Shown: piece after piece, positions 1-7,007 of the stretch | How the letters are laid out: every line of letters begins with the position of its first letter | How positions within the stretch are numbered: the first letter of the stretch is position 1 | Source: Streptacidiphilus jiangxiensis | GTDB lineage: Bacteria; Actinomycetota; Actinomycetes; Streptomycetales; Streptomycetaceae | Assembly (NCBI RefSeq): GCF_900109465.1 | Contig: NZ_FOAZ01000038.1 | Span: 1-49,871, forward strand | Length of the DNA: 49,871 nucleotides | Direction of reading: 5' to 3' | The notes under the pieces: model-generated | The model's database searches: none | What the model saw: only the letters and a program-made list of their open reading frames with translations | What the model was told of the DNA's origin: nothing | Program-made: the position numbers and the translations under genes

Positions 1-954
1 GTCGCGGACCACGGGGGTCAGGCCGAGCTGGAAGCGCGGGCCCTTGCTGCGCAGCCCCCTGCGGGTGCTGCGCATCCGCGGGTTGACGATCTCGTCGATG
101 CCGAAGTTGAGCAGCGCCAGGGCGATCCCGACGAAGGCGACGCACAGGGCCGGCGGCCCGTACCACCACCAGGTGCCGCTGGTGGTCGCGCTGAACTGCT
201 GGGCGGTGTTGAGCATGGTGCCCCAGGAGGCGGTGGTGGGATTGATCAGACCGAGCCAGGCGAGCGAGGCGTAGGCGCCGATCCCGTAGATCACCGTGAA
301 GATGAACGAGGAGGCCAGGATGGGCAGCAGATTCGGGAGGATCTCGAAGACGATGATCCGCACCCGGCTCTCGCCCACGACCCGGGCGGACTCGACGTAG
401 TCCTGGTTGCGCAGGGCCAGCGTCTGCGCCCGCAGGACCCGGGCCCCCCACGCCCACGCGCTGAGGGCGATGACGGCGCCGATGAGCAGCGGGTTGCCGG
501 TGTCGCCGTCCGGCATCATCTTCATGACGACCATCAGGATCAGCAGGCCCGGCAGCGCCAGGAAGATGTTGGTCAGGATCGACAGCACCTCGTCGGCCTT
601 GCCGCCGAGAAAGCCGGCGCTCACGCCGACGATCACGGACAGCGCGGTGGCGACGAGCCCGCCCACGAAGGCGATGAGCAGCGTGTCCCGGCCACCGGCC
701 AGCAACTGCGAGAACAGGTCGTGCTGCTGCACGTCCGTGCCGAGCCAGAACTGCGACGAGGGCGGGTGCGGCACGTTGTCCAGCGTGGACGCCTGCCACT
801 CGGGCGAGTGCGGGGCCACCATCGGCCCGAAGACCGCCAGCAGCACGAAGAAGAGCAGGATCAGCGAACCGGCGGCCACCTTGGGCGAGCGCAGCCAGCG
901 TGGGCGGCTGCCACTGCCGCCGGAGCGACGTCGGGGTCGAAGGACAGGGGACAC
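1..954 (-). CDS. ABC transporter permease, DppC/OppC type (3' end cut by window edge)
   Basis: Inner permease subunit of an oligopeptide-type (Dpp/Opp) ABC importer, a family that in actinobacteria also carries oligosaccharides. Read on the minus strand from the GTG at 954, the protein begins with a basic N-terminus, then a membrane segment (SLILLFFVLLAVFG-like) and the typical DppC stretch ending in FWLGTD. The cytoplasmic EAA loop, which contacts the ATPase, is visible as YVESARVVGESRVRIIVFE. The frame is still open at base 1, so the C-terminus lies outside. The start is 3 bp after the stop of the DppB-type gene, so the two are one operon. No ATPase or solute-binding gene is in the window; they may lie to the left. 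Neighbouring beta-glucosidase and CebR genes suggest a beta-glucoside substrate, but this is inference. Confidence 0.85.
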   Translation of the reverse strand, partial: MSPVLRPRRRSGGSGSRPRWLRSPKVAAGSLILLFFVLLAVFGPMVAPHSPEWQASTLDNVPHPPSSQFWLGTDVQQHDLFSQLLAGGRDTLLIAFVGGLVATALSVIVGVSAGFLGGKADEVLSILTNIFLALPGLLILMVVMKMMPDGDTGNPLLIGAVIALSAWAWGARVLRAQTLALRNQDYVESARVVGESRVRIIVFEILPNLLPILASSFIFTVIYGIGAYASLAWLGLINPTTASWGTMLNTAQQFSATTSGTWWWYGPPALCVAFVGIALALLNFGIDEIVNPRMRSTRRGLRSKGPRFQLGLTPVVRD

Positions 955-957
955 GGC

Positions 958-1944
958 TCAGGCCACCTTCCTCGCGCGCGGGTCGAGCGCGACGTAGACG
1001 ATGTCCGCGAGCAGGTTGGCGCCGAGCACGGTGAACGTGACGACCAGCAAGATGCCCTGCATCACGGGGTAGTCGGCGGCCTGGGCGGCATTGAAGATCT
1101 CACGCCCCACACCCGCGTAGTTGAAGACGATCTCGGTGACGATCGACCCGGTGACCACAAGACTGATCGACAGAGCGAAGTTGGAGATGCTCGGCAGCAG
1201 CGCGTTACGGGCGGCGACACCGACCACCCGCCAGCGCGGCAGACCCTTGGCCGCGGCCACCAGGACGTAGTCCTCGTCCATGGTGGTGATCATCATGTTG
1301 CGCATCCCGATGATCCACCCGGCGATCGAGGCCAGCGCGACGGTCGCCGCCGGCAGCGCCGCGTGGTCGATCACGTTCGCGATGAACGGCCCGTTCCACC
1401 CGGGCGTGACCGTCGCGAAGCGGCCGGTGTCGTACGCGCCGCCCGTCGGGAACATCCCACCGTAGAAGCCCAGGGTGAGCATCAGCAGCGACGCGAGGAT
1501 GAAGTAGGGGACGGCCTGGAAGAAGGTGGCCGCCGGGAGCAGCGAGTCCAGCAGACCGCTGCGCCGCCACCCGGCCAGCACGCCGATCAGCGTGCCGACC
1601 AGGAAGGCGATCACCGTGGCCGAGCCGACCAGGCCGATCGTCCAAGGCAGGTCGTTGCCGAGCACGGTGGAGACGGGCGTGGACAGCGAGGTCGACATGC
1701 CCAGATTGCCGTGGAACAGGTTGCCCAGGTAGGTCAGATACTGCGCCACCAGCCCCTGGTGACCGCCGCCGTACTGGGCCTCAAGGGCCTGGAGCTGGGA
1801 CGGGGTCAGCGAGGCGGTGTTCATCTTGGCCAGGAAGTTCTGCAGGGCACTGCCCGGCACCATCCGGGGAATGAAGAAGTTGAGCGTGATCGCGGCGAAC
1901 GCGGCGACCAGGTAGAACCAGAGCCTTCGCAGGAGCGCTCTCAT
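958..1944 (-). CDS. ABC transporter permease, DppB/OppB type
   Basis: First permease of the same Dpp/Opp-type importer, 328 aa, normal for DppB. The N-terminus MRALLRRLWFYLVAAFAAI is a classic short basic tail plus first membrane helix, followed by the periplasmic segment (FIPRMVPGSAL) and the QYL-YLGNLFHGNLGMS motif found in DppB proteins. The EAA loop is DYVLVAAAKGLPRWRVVG. It is followed 3 bp later by the DppC-type gene and preceded 12 bp upstream by the truncated LacI tail, so all three are probably on one transcript starting from the promoter near 2235-2263. Substrate specificity cannot be read from the permease. Confidence 0.88.
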   Translation of the reverse strand: MRALLRRLWFYLVAAFAAITLNFFIPRMVPGSALQNFLAKMNTASLTPSQLQALEAQYGGGHQGLVAQYLTYLGNLFHGNLGMSTSLSTPVSTVLGNDLPWTIGLVGSATVIAFLVGTLIGVLAGWRRSGLLDSLLPAATFFQAVPYFILASLLMLTLGFYGGMFPTGGAYDTGRFATVTPGWNGPFIANVIDHAALPAATVALASIAGWIIGMRNMMITTMDEDYVLVAAAKGLPRWRVVGVAARNALLPSISNFALSISLVVTGSIVTEIVFNYAGVGREIFNAAQAADYPVMQGILLVVTFTVLGANLLADIVYVALDPRARKVA

Positions 1945-1956
1945 GTCGGCCTCCGC

Positions 1957-2184
1957 TCAGACGAGGCGACGCCAGAACGGCGTCGCGGGGTCGGGGGAAC
2001 AGCCGCAGCTCTCGCGGCGGACCGGCCGGGTGGGCAGAACGATGTCGGTGCTTGCCTCAGCGGGGACGGCGTACAAGCCGACCGCAGGCGTGACCGGAGG
2101 AGCTGAAGTGATCATGGAGTGCAGGACCTCGAAGGCTCGCGCGCCGATCTCCTGGATCGACTGACGCACAGTGGTGAGTTGCAC
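1957..2184 (-). pseudogene. Truncated LacI-family regulator (C-terminal remnant)
   Basis: The translated frame opens with VQLTTVRQSIQEIG and ends near LPTRPVRRESCG. This is the standard last ~60 residues of LacI/GalR repressors (LTTVRQP...MG..A...LPT.LV.RES). The DNA-binding and most of the sugar-binding domain are missing: upstream of the GTG at 2184 the frame has no LacI similarity and meets TGA stops near 2253 and 2261. The remnant sits 12 bp before the DppB-type gene, as an intact lacI-permease operon would be arranged. A deletion probably fused the tail of the regulator to the operon promoter. It could be expressed as a short peptide but cannot work as a repressor. Confidence 0.75.
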
Positions 2185-2205
2185 CGAGGACGATGGAAGC
2201 GCCTC

Positions 2206-2263
2206 AAGCGAGCGCTTACAGGATCGATGCGGAAAAACTAGGTGCGCTTTCCATCAATTTCAA
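2206..2263 (-). promoter_or_regulatory. Promoter and LacI-type operator for the permease operon
   Basis: On the minus strand TTGAAA (2258-2263), a 17-nt spacer and TAGTTT (2235-2240) form a near-consensus sigma-70/HrdB promoter. Immediately downstream, at about 2206-2220, lies TGTAAGCGCTCGCTT, which resembles a LacI-family operator half (TGTAAGCGCT). A further GAAAGCGC half-site lies inside the spacer. The stretch is clearly AT-richer than its surroundings. The arrangement fits a sugar-inducible promoter for the truncated regulator and the permeases. Motif inspection only. Confidence 0.55.
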
Positions 2264-2437
2264 GAGCTGCCATGCGGTGTTACGGTACTGTGATGCCCCG
2301 GGGGGTATCGTGGCACGCAGGAACTCAGGGCAGCCAAAGGCGAATGATCAGCACACGGACAACGTCTGGCCTGCTGTCCTCCGAAGGGAGAAATGGCAGG
2401 TCAAGGCCGCATAAGCGATGCATCAGTAAAAAGCGCG

Positions 2438-3913
2438 TCAGTTTCCAGGCCGGGGAATCGCCCCCTTACGCGCCGCCTCCCCGTACCAGTGCGCGCTCGA
2501 CTTGAGTGTGCGCCGCTGCGTGGCGAAGTCCACGTAGATCATGCCGAAACGCTTGGCATAGCCGTAGGCCCATTCGAAGTTGTCCAGCAGGGACCACTGG
2601 AAATAGCCGCGGACGTCGATACCCGACGAGATGGCGCGATGGACGGCCGCCAAGTGGTCGTGGAGATAGCCGACGCGTTCCGGATCGCGCACCTCACCCT
2701 CGGGGTTCGGGTAGTCCTCACAGGCCATGCCGTTCTCGGTGATCAGCAGCGGCAGATCGGGCCGCTCCCCGTGCACGCGGGAGAGCAGGTCGAACAGCCC
2801 GGTGGCGTCGATCGGCCAGCCCATGCTGCTGGCGGGGCCCTCCGGCTGATGAAAGGCGACGGACTCCGATCCCGGCCACGGCGAGCCCCCGCCGGTGCCG
2901 TGCGTCGTGCTGGTGCTCGCCCCGTCGGCCGAAACCCATGCCGGGGTGTAGTAGTTGATCCCGACCGAGTCGAGCGGGGCGTGTACGGCGGCGAGGTCTC
3001 CAGGCCGGACCAGTTCGTCCCAGTCGACCAGGTGGGCGGTGTCGGCGAGCAGGTCCTCGTCGTAACGGCCGTGCAGCATCGGCCCCGTGAAGATCCGGTT
3101 GCCCACGGCGTCGATGCGTCGGGCCGCCTCGGCGTCCGCCGCACTGTCGGTCAGCGGCCGAACCTGGTGCAGGTTGAGACTGACGGACAGACGGGCGTCC
3201 GGTACTGCGGCGCGGATCGCCGCGGCCGCCCGCCCGTGGCCCAGGTTGAGGTGGTGCGCGGCGCGGAGGGCGTCGGCCGGATCGGTCCGGCCGGGCGCGT
3301 GCACGCCGGAGCCGTAGCCGAGGAACGCCGAGCACCACGGCTCGTTCAGCGTGGTCCAGCAGGTCACCCGGTCGCCCAGAGCCTCCGCAGCCAGGGCCGC
3401 GTAGGCGCCGAAACGCTCGGCCGTGTCCCGGGCCGGCCAGCCGCCCCCGTCCTCCAGTTCCTGCGGCAGATCCCAGTGGTACAGGGTGGCGACCGGGGTG
3501 ATGCCGGCCTCCAGCAGGGCGTCCACGAGCCGGCGGTAGAAGTCGAAGCCCCGCTCGACGGCCGGGCCGTGACCGGTCGGCTGGACCCGGGGCCAGGAGA
3601 TCGAGAAGCGGTAGGCGGTGAGGCCGAGATCGCGCATCAGGGCCACGTCCTCGCGGAAGCGGTGGTAGTGATCCACCGCGATGGCTCCCGTATCGCCGTG
3701 ATGCACCTTGCCAGGCGTGGCACAGAAGGTGTCCCAGATGGAAGGCGTGCGCCCGTCCTCGTCGGCCGCGCCCTCGATCTGGTAGGCCGAGGTCGCCGCG
3801 CCCCACAGGAAACCGGATGGGAAGTGCAGCAGGCCGTCGTCAGCCGGCAGGGACCGCGGCGCGGCCAGGAGGCCGGGCCGGCGAAGGGATGGCGAGGCGC
3901 CGACGGAGGTCAT
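2438..3913 (-). CDS. bglC: GH1 beta-glucosidase (BglC type)
   Basis: Intracellular family 1 glycoside hydrolase that splits cellobiose and other short beta-glucosides after uptake, 491 aa. The fold starts at FPSGFLWGAATSAYQIEGA (about residue 32). The acid/base glutamate is in TLNEPW (Glu191) and the nucleophile is in LLITENGMA (Glu393). The C-terminal DNFEWAYGYAKRFG motif is also present, so the enzyme looks complete. The start is the ATG at 3913; an upstream in-frame ATG would only add a low-complexity tail across the CebR operator. It is transcribed away from the CebR-type gene, with a TTGACA promoter and a CebR box at 4010-4023 just downstream of the expected start point. In S. coelicolor and S. 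scabies bglC is a CebR target; the same is inferred here. Confidence 0.93.
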   Translation of the reverse strand: MTSVGASPSLRRPGLLAAPRSLPADDGLLHFPSGFLWGAATSAYQIEGAADEDGRTPSIWDTFCATPGKVHHGDTGAIAVDHYHRFREDVALMRDLGLTAYRFSISWPRVQPTGHGPAVERGFDFYRRLVDALLEAGITPVATLYHWDLPQELEDGGGWPARDTAERFGAYAALAAEALGDRVTCWTTLNEPWCSAFLGYGSGVHAPGRTDPADALRAAHHLNLGHGRAAAAIRAAVPDARLSVSLNLHQVRPLTDSAADAEAARRIDAVGNRIFTGPMLHGRYDEDLLADTAHLVDWDELVRPGDLAAVHAPLDSVGINYYTPAWVSADGASTSTTHGTGGGSPWPGSESVAFHQPEGPASSMGWPIDATGLFDLLSRVHGERPDLPLLITENGMACEDYPNPEGEVRDPERVGYLHDHLAAVHRAISSGIDVRGYFQWSLLDNFEWAYGYAKRFGMIYVDFATQRRTLKSSAHWYGEAARKGAIPRPGN

Positions 3914-4009
3914 TGCAGCGGGCTCCCGAGGTTTCCGAGGCGGATGCGGTGAGGCGGAGATCGAAGGCGCTCCGGTTGCAGCCGGTGGTCGACTCCGGGC
4001 GAGGCCGGA

Positions 4010-4023
4010 TGGGAGCGCTCCCA
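4010..4023. promoter_or_regulatory. CebR box 1 (perfect palindrome)
   Basis: TGGGAGCGCTCCCA is exactly the 14-bp consensus known for CebR, the cellobiose/cellotriose-responsive repressor of Streptomyces. It lies about 97 bp upstream of the beta-glucosidase start codon and just downstream of its predicted promoter. Confidence 0.88.
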
Positions 4024-4040
4024 AATCTTTCCGTGCCGGA

Positions 4041-4070
4041 AGCCTGAATCTTCCTGCATGCGGATGTCAA
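4041..4070 (-). promoter_or_regulatory. Predicted bglC promoter
   Basis: On the minus strand TTGACA (4065-4070), an 18-nt spacer and CAGGCT (4041-4046) make a good HrdB-type promoter. Transcription would start near 4034, just before the CebR-like box at 4010-4023, so a bound repressor would block RNA polymerase. Confidence 0.55.
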
Positions 4071-4097
4071 GACCCTCCCGGACATCTGCCCGAAATC

Positions 4098-4111
4098 TGG
4101 GAGCGATCCCA
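4098..4111. promoter_or_regulatory. CebR box 2 (one mismatch)
   Basis: TGGGAGCGATCCCA differs from the CebR consensus palindrome at one central base. It lies upstream of the bglC -35 element and between the divergent bglC and cebR genes, so it could act on both, for instance by looping with box 1 or box 3. Confidence 0.75.
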
Positions 4112-4230
4112 GATGACGGATGCGTTATGGTGAGAACCACGAGGCCAGCGACTCGGACCCGTGCGCAACACCCCGGGCACAACCTGGCCACGCCCCGGTC
4201 GCAGCTGGGGCGATCCAGGGAAGGCCGTAG

Positions 4231-4244
4231 TGGGCGCGCTCCCA
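4231..4244. promoter_or_regulatory. CebR box 3 (one mismatch)
   Basis: TGGGCGCGCTCCCA differs from the CebR palindrome at one base. It lies about 190 bp upstream of the CebR start codon, suggesting autoregulation. Box centres are 88 and 133 bp apart. Confidence 0.7.
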
Positions 4245-4432
4245 AATCGCTCTCGCGGCGACGGCGTAGACTCCGGGCCCACGACGGCCACGCCCCCGAG
4301 CGAGCCGGGCCGACGGGTCCTGGCGGGCCATGTGGAGACCAGGGTCCGCCCACCGGCTGTCTGTCAGTGGCCGGCGGCAGGACGGACGTTGCGCCCACAT
4401 CACGACCATGGACAGCAAAAAGGAGCGGCAGG

Positions 4433-5467
4433 ATGGGCAGCAGGCTCGGCGACCGCGGCACGGGACGACCGACGCTGGAGGCTGTGGCCGCGCTGGCCGG
4501 CGTCGGCCGCGGCACGGTGTCGCGCGTGGTCAACGGCGCCGCCGGGGTCAGCCCCCGGGCGCGGTCGGCGGTCGAGCACGCGATTGCGGAGCTCGGCTAC
4601 GTGCCGAACCGAGCCGCCCGCTCCCTGGTCACCAGCAAGGCCGACGCGATCGCATTGATCATTCCGGAGACCGAGACCCGGCTCGCCTCCGAGCCCTTCT
4701 TCGCCTCGATCATCCGCGGTGTGGCCAGCGAGCTCTCCGACACCGAGCTCCAGTTGCTGCTGATCCTCGTCAGCACCCAACGCGAGCGCGAGCGACTCGC
4801 GGGCTTCCTCGACGGGCGCCGGGTCGACGGGGTGCTCATGGTCTCCGTCCACGCGGACGACCCCGTGGCCGAACTCGTGGAGCGGACCGGCCTGCCGGCC
4901 GTTCTCGGCGGCCGCCGTTCCGAGATGGAACCTCTCAACTACGTCGATTCGGACAACCTTCGCGGCGCCTGGGCCGCTGTGCGGCATTTGGTGGGCCTGG
5001 GGCGGCAACGGGTGGCGACCATCACCGGTCCGCCGGACATGGAGGCTTCCGGCGTCCGCCTGGAGGGCTACCGGAGGGCCCTGGAGGAGGCCGGGCTCGC
5101 TGTCGAGGCCAAGCTGATCGCTCACGGAGACTTCTCCGAGGCCTCCGGTGAGCAGGCCATGGCCGAGCTGCTGGAGCGGGAGCCGGCCGTCGACGCCGTC
5201 TTCTGCGCCTCCGACCTCATGGCCGTCGGCGCGATGCGCGCACTACGCCGCGCCGACCGCCGCATCCCGCAGGACGTCGCGGTCGTCGGCTTCGACGACT
5301 CGCCCGTGGCTCGCCACACCGAGCCCCCGATGACCAGCGTCCGCCAGCCGAGCGAGGAGATGGGCCGGGCCATGGCCCGGCTCCTGCTGGAGGACATCGC
5401 CACCCCCGGCCGCAGCCACCGGCAGATCATCCTTTCCACGGAACTCGTGGTCCGCGAATCCGCCTAG
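4433..5467 (+). CDS. cebR: LacI-family repressor, CebR type
   Basis: 344-aa LacI/GalR regulator, likely the cellobiose-sensing repressor of beta-glucoside use. The N-terminal helix-turn-helix reads PTLEAVAALAGVGRGTVSRV followed by the hinge region YVPNRAARSLVTSK, very close to CebR. The periplasmic-binding-protein-like sensor domain follows (ALIIPETE..., GFDDSPVARHTEPPMTSVRQ) and the protein ends in LSTELVVRESA, the intact form of the tail seen in the remnant at 1957-2184. The ATG at 4433 is chosen because AAAAAGGAG lies 8-9 nt upstream; a longer in-frame opening from 4058 would run through the operators. Divergent from bglC and preceded by three CebR boxes, so it probably regulates itself and bglC. 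Confidence 0.9.
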   Translation: MGSRLGDRGTGRPTLEAVAALAGVGRGTVSRVVNGAAGVSPRARSAVEHAIAELGYVPNRAARSLVTSKADAIALIIPETETRLASEPFFASIIRGVASELSDTELQLLLILVSTQRERERLAGFLDGRRVDGVLMVSVHADDPVAELVERTGLPAVLGGRRSEMEPLNYVDSDNLRGAWAAVRHLVGLGRQRVATITGPPDMEASGVRLEGYRRALEEAGLAVEAKLIAHGDFSEASGEQAMAELLEREPAVDAVFCASDLMAVGAMRALRRADRRIPQDVAVVGFDDSPVARHTEPPMTSVRQPSEEMGRAMARLLLEDIATPGRSHRQIILSTELVVRESA

Positions 5468-5579
5468 CCGGCGCCGAGCCGGCCTCCACGAAGTCTCCGC
5501 CGTGCGACTGCCGCCGATGAGCGAGCGCGAACCCACACCGTCTTCCGCGGCCCGTGAACCGGACGCCCCATCGGTCCCC

Positions 5580-5907
5580 CGCCGTCGGTGGGCGGCCGGT
5601 ACGTCGACGACGGTGGGAGTAGTCCCACCGCTTCGCGATCAGCCTGCGGTGCCACGCCAGCAACGTCCCCCGGGGTGACCGCGAAGACACGGCTCCAGTC
5701 GCAGCGCGGTATCAGCGACGACAGCGCGGCCAACCAGACCCGGTCCGCGGGCTCGTAACGGACCGGACCCGCGAGCTGACGGCGCAACACCGCGTTCTCA
5801 TGCCGCAGCACCAGCAGTTCGGCGTCCTTGGCCGTGTTGCGGCGCAGCAGGACGCCCGGCACGGACAGCAACGCGCGGGTGATCCGGTACACCGTCGAGA
5901 TGATCAC
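5580..5907 (-). pseudogene. Transposase/integrase fragment (frameshifted, 3' truncated)
   Basis: The minus-strand frame from 5907 encodes the N-terminus of an IS-type transposase/integrase common in actinomycetes, recognisable from AELLVLRHENAVLRRQLAG and RYEPADRVWLAALSSLIPR. Near 5690 the reading frame shifts: the family's continuation TLLAWHRRLIAKRWDYSHRR appears in the next frame and runs to about GRPPTA, where similarity ends. The catalytic rve core is absent and I find no terminal inverted repeats, so this is a dead remnant. It lies between cebR and the carbonic anhydrase gene. Confidence 0.72.
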
Positions 5908-6114
5908 CCGCGCAGCATCCCCGCCGCTGGCGAACGCCTCTCACGCGGGCCCCACCTGCAGCGATGACTTTGCGAGCCCCACAGGGTCGCGACCACCCGT
6001 TGGGCGTCCAGGTGAAATCGGTCCCGACCCACCGGCAAGGACGCGGCATTTCGACCTGAGCCGCCCACAATCAGGCGAAGTACCTGATTCCGATCTCCAG
6101 AAGGAGCTGCCGAG

Positions 6115-6885
6115 ATGTCCGAGCCCGTAGCGCCTCCCCAGGTCAACCCGACTTCACCGACACGGCGGGGTGTCCTGGTCGCCGGAACGACAGCGCTCGC
6201 GACAGCATCGCTGTGGTCAGCTACCACCGCGGGGCCGACACCCAGCGCCTACGCGGCCGAGACTGACACCGGGGCCGGTGGCGTGGCCGGTGGCGGCCCA
6301 CTCACCCCGGAGCGCGTCCTGCACATCCTCGAAGACGGGAACCGGCGCTGGGTCGCAGGACGACTCCAGCACCCGCACCAGAGCGTGGCGCGTCGTCAAC
6401 AGGTAGCAGCCGGCCAGCATCCGCTGGCCACAGTCTTCTCGTGCATCGACTCACGCGTTCCCCCCGAGATCGTGTTCGATCGGGGTGTCGGTGACCTGTT
6501 CGTGGTGCGGACCGCCGCACAGACGAACGACGGACTGGTCCAGGGCGCAGTGGAGTACGGCGTACAGGAAGCACTGACGCCGCTGCTGGTCGTGATGGGT
6601 CACCAGCGCTGTGGCGCAGTCGTGTTCGCGGTGGAGACACTGAACGCCGGGCGGGAGGCACCCGCCCATCTCAAGGACGTCGTGGACGCACTGCGCCCGG
6701 CCTACGAGGCCGCCAAGGGACTTCCGGGCGACCAGGTCGACAACACGGTCCGCGCCCAGATCCGGCTGACCGTTATGCAGTTGCAGCACGACGCACTGCT
6801 GGAACCTTTCGAGCGCGTCGGCCGCGCCCGAGTCATCGGCGCCTACTACTCCCTGGACACCGGAACGGTCGACTTCTGCCTCTGA
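6115..6885 (+). CDS. Exported beta-carbonic anhydrase
   Basis: 256-aa beta-class carbonic anhydrase interconverting CO2 and bicarbonate, with a Tat-type signal: TRRGVLVAGTT (Arg17-Arg18) followed by a hydrophobic stretch and an AYA-A cleavage region near residue 48. Zinc and catalytic residues are complete: Cys110-x-Asp112-x-Arg114 in FSCIDSRVPPE, and His163/Cys166 in MGHQRCGA. A short-loop type II active site is likely. The ATG at 6115 has AGAAGGAG 8-9 nt upstream. It is monocistronic and convergent with the hydrolase gene at 7008-8624. An extracellular location fits supply of bicarbonate at the cell surface, which is inference. Confidence 0.92.
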   Translation: MSEPVAPPQVNPTSPTRRGVLVAGTTALATASLWSATTAGPTPSAYAAETDTGAGGVAGGGPLTPERVLHILEDGNRRWVAGRLQHPHQSVARRQQVAAGQHPLATVFSCIDSRVPPEIVFDRGVGDLFVVRTAAQTNDGLVQGAVEYGVQEALTPLLVVMGHQRCGAVVFAVETLNAGREAPAHLKDVVDALRPAYEAAKGLPGDQVDNTVRAQIRLTVMQLQHDALLEPFERVGRARVIGAYYSLDTGTVDFCL

Positions 6886-7007
6886 TCCGCACCGACCCGC
6901 GCGGAAATCCGCCGTCGGACAGGTCTCCGTGCGGGGGTAGGACCGGACAAGCGGAGCGTAGGGCTACTGCCCGAGCCGGGGTCGACGTCGTGCATGCGCG
7001 GCTCCTT

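Noticed and set aside
721..2106. Long plus-strand frame opposite the permease genes (461 aa)
   Set aside because: Arg/Gly/His-rich, no family motifs; a GC-rich antisense shadow of the DppB/DppC genes.
5580..5907. Intact insertion sequence
   Set aside because: Frameshift, missing catalytic core and no terminal inverted repeats seen; called as remnant only.
5798..6070. Minus-strand frame upstream of the transposase remnant
   Set aside because: Overlaps the remnant in another frame; no transposase or other similarity recognised.
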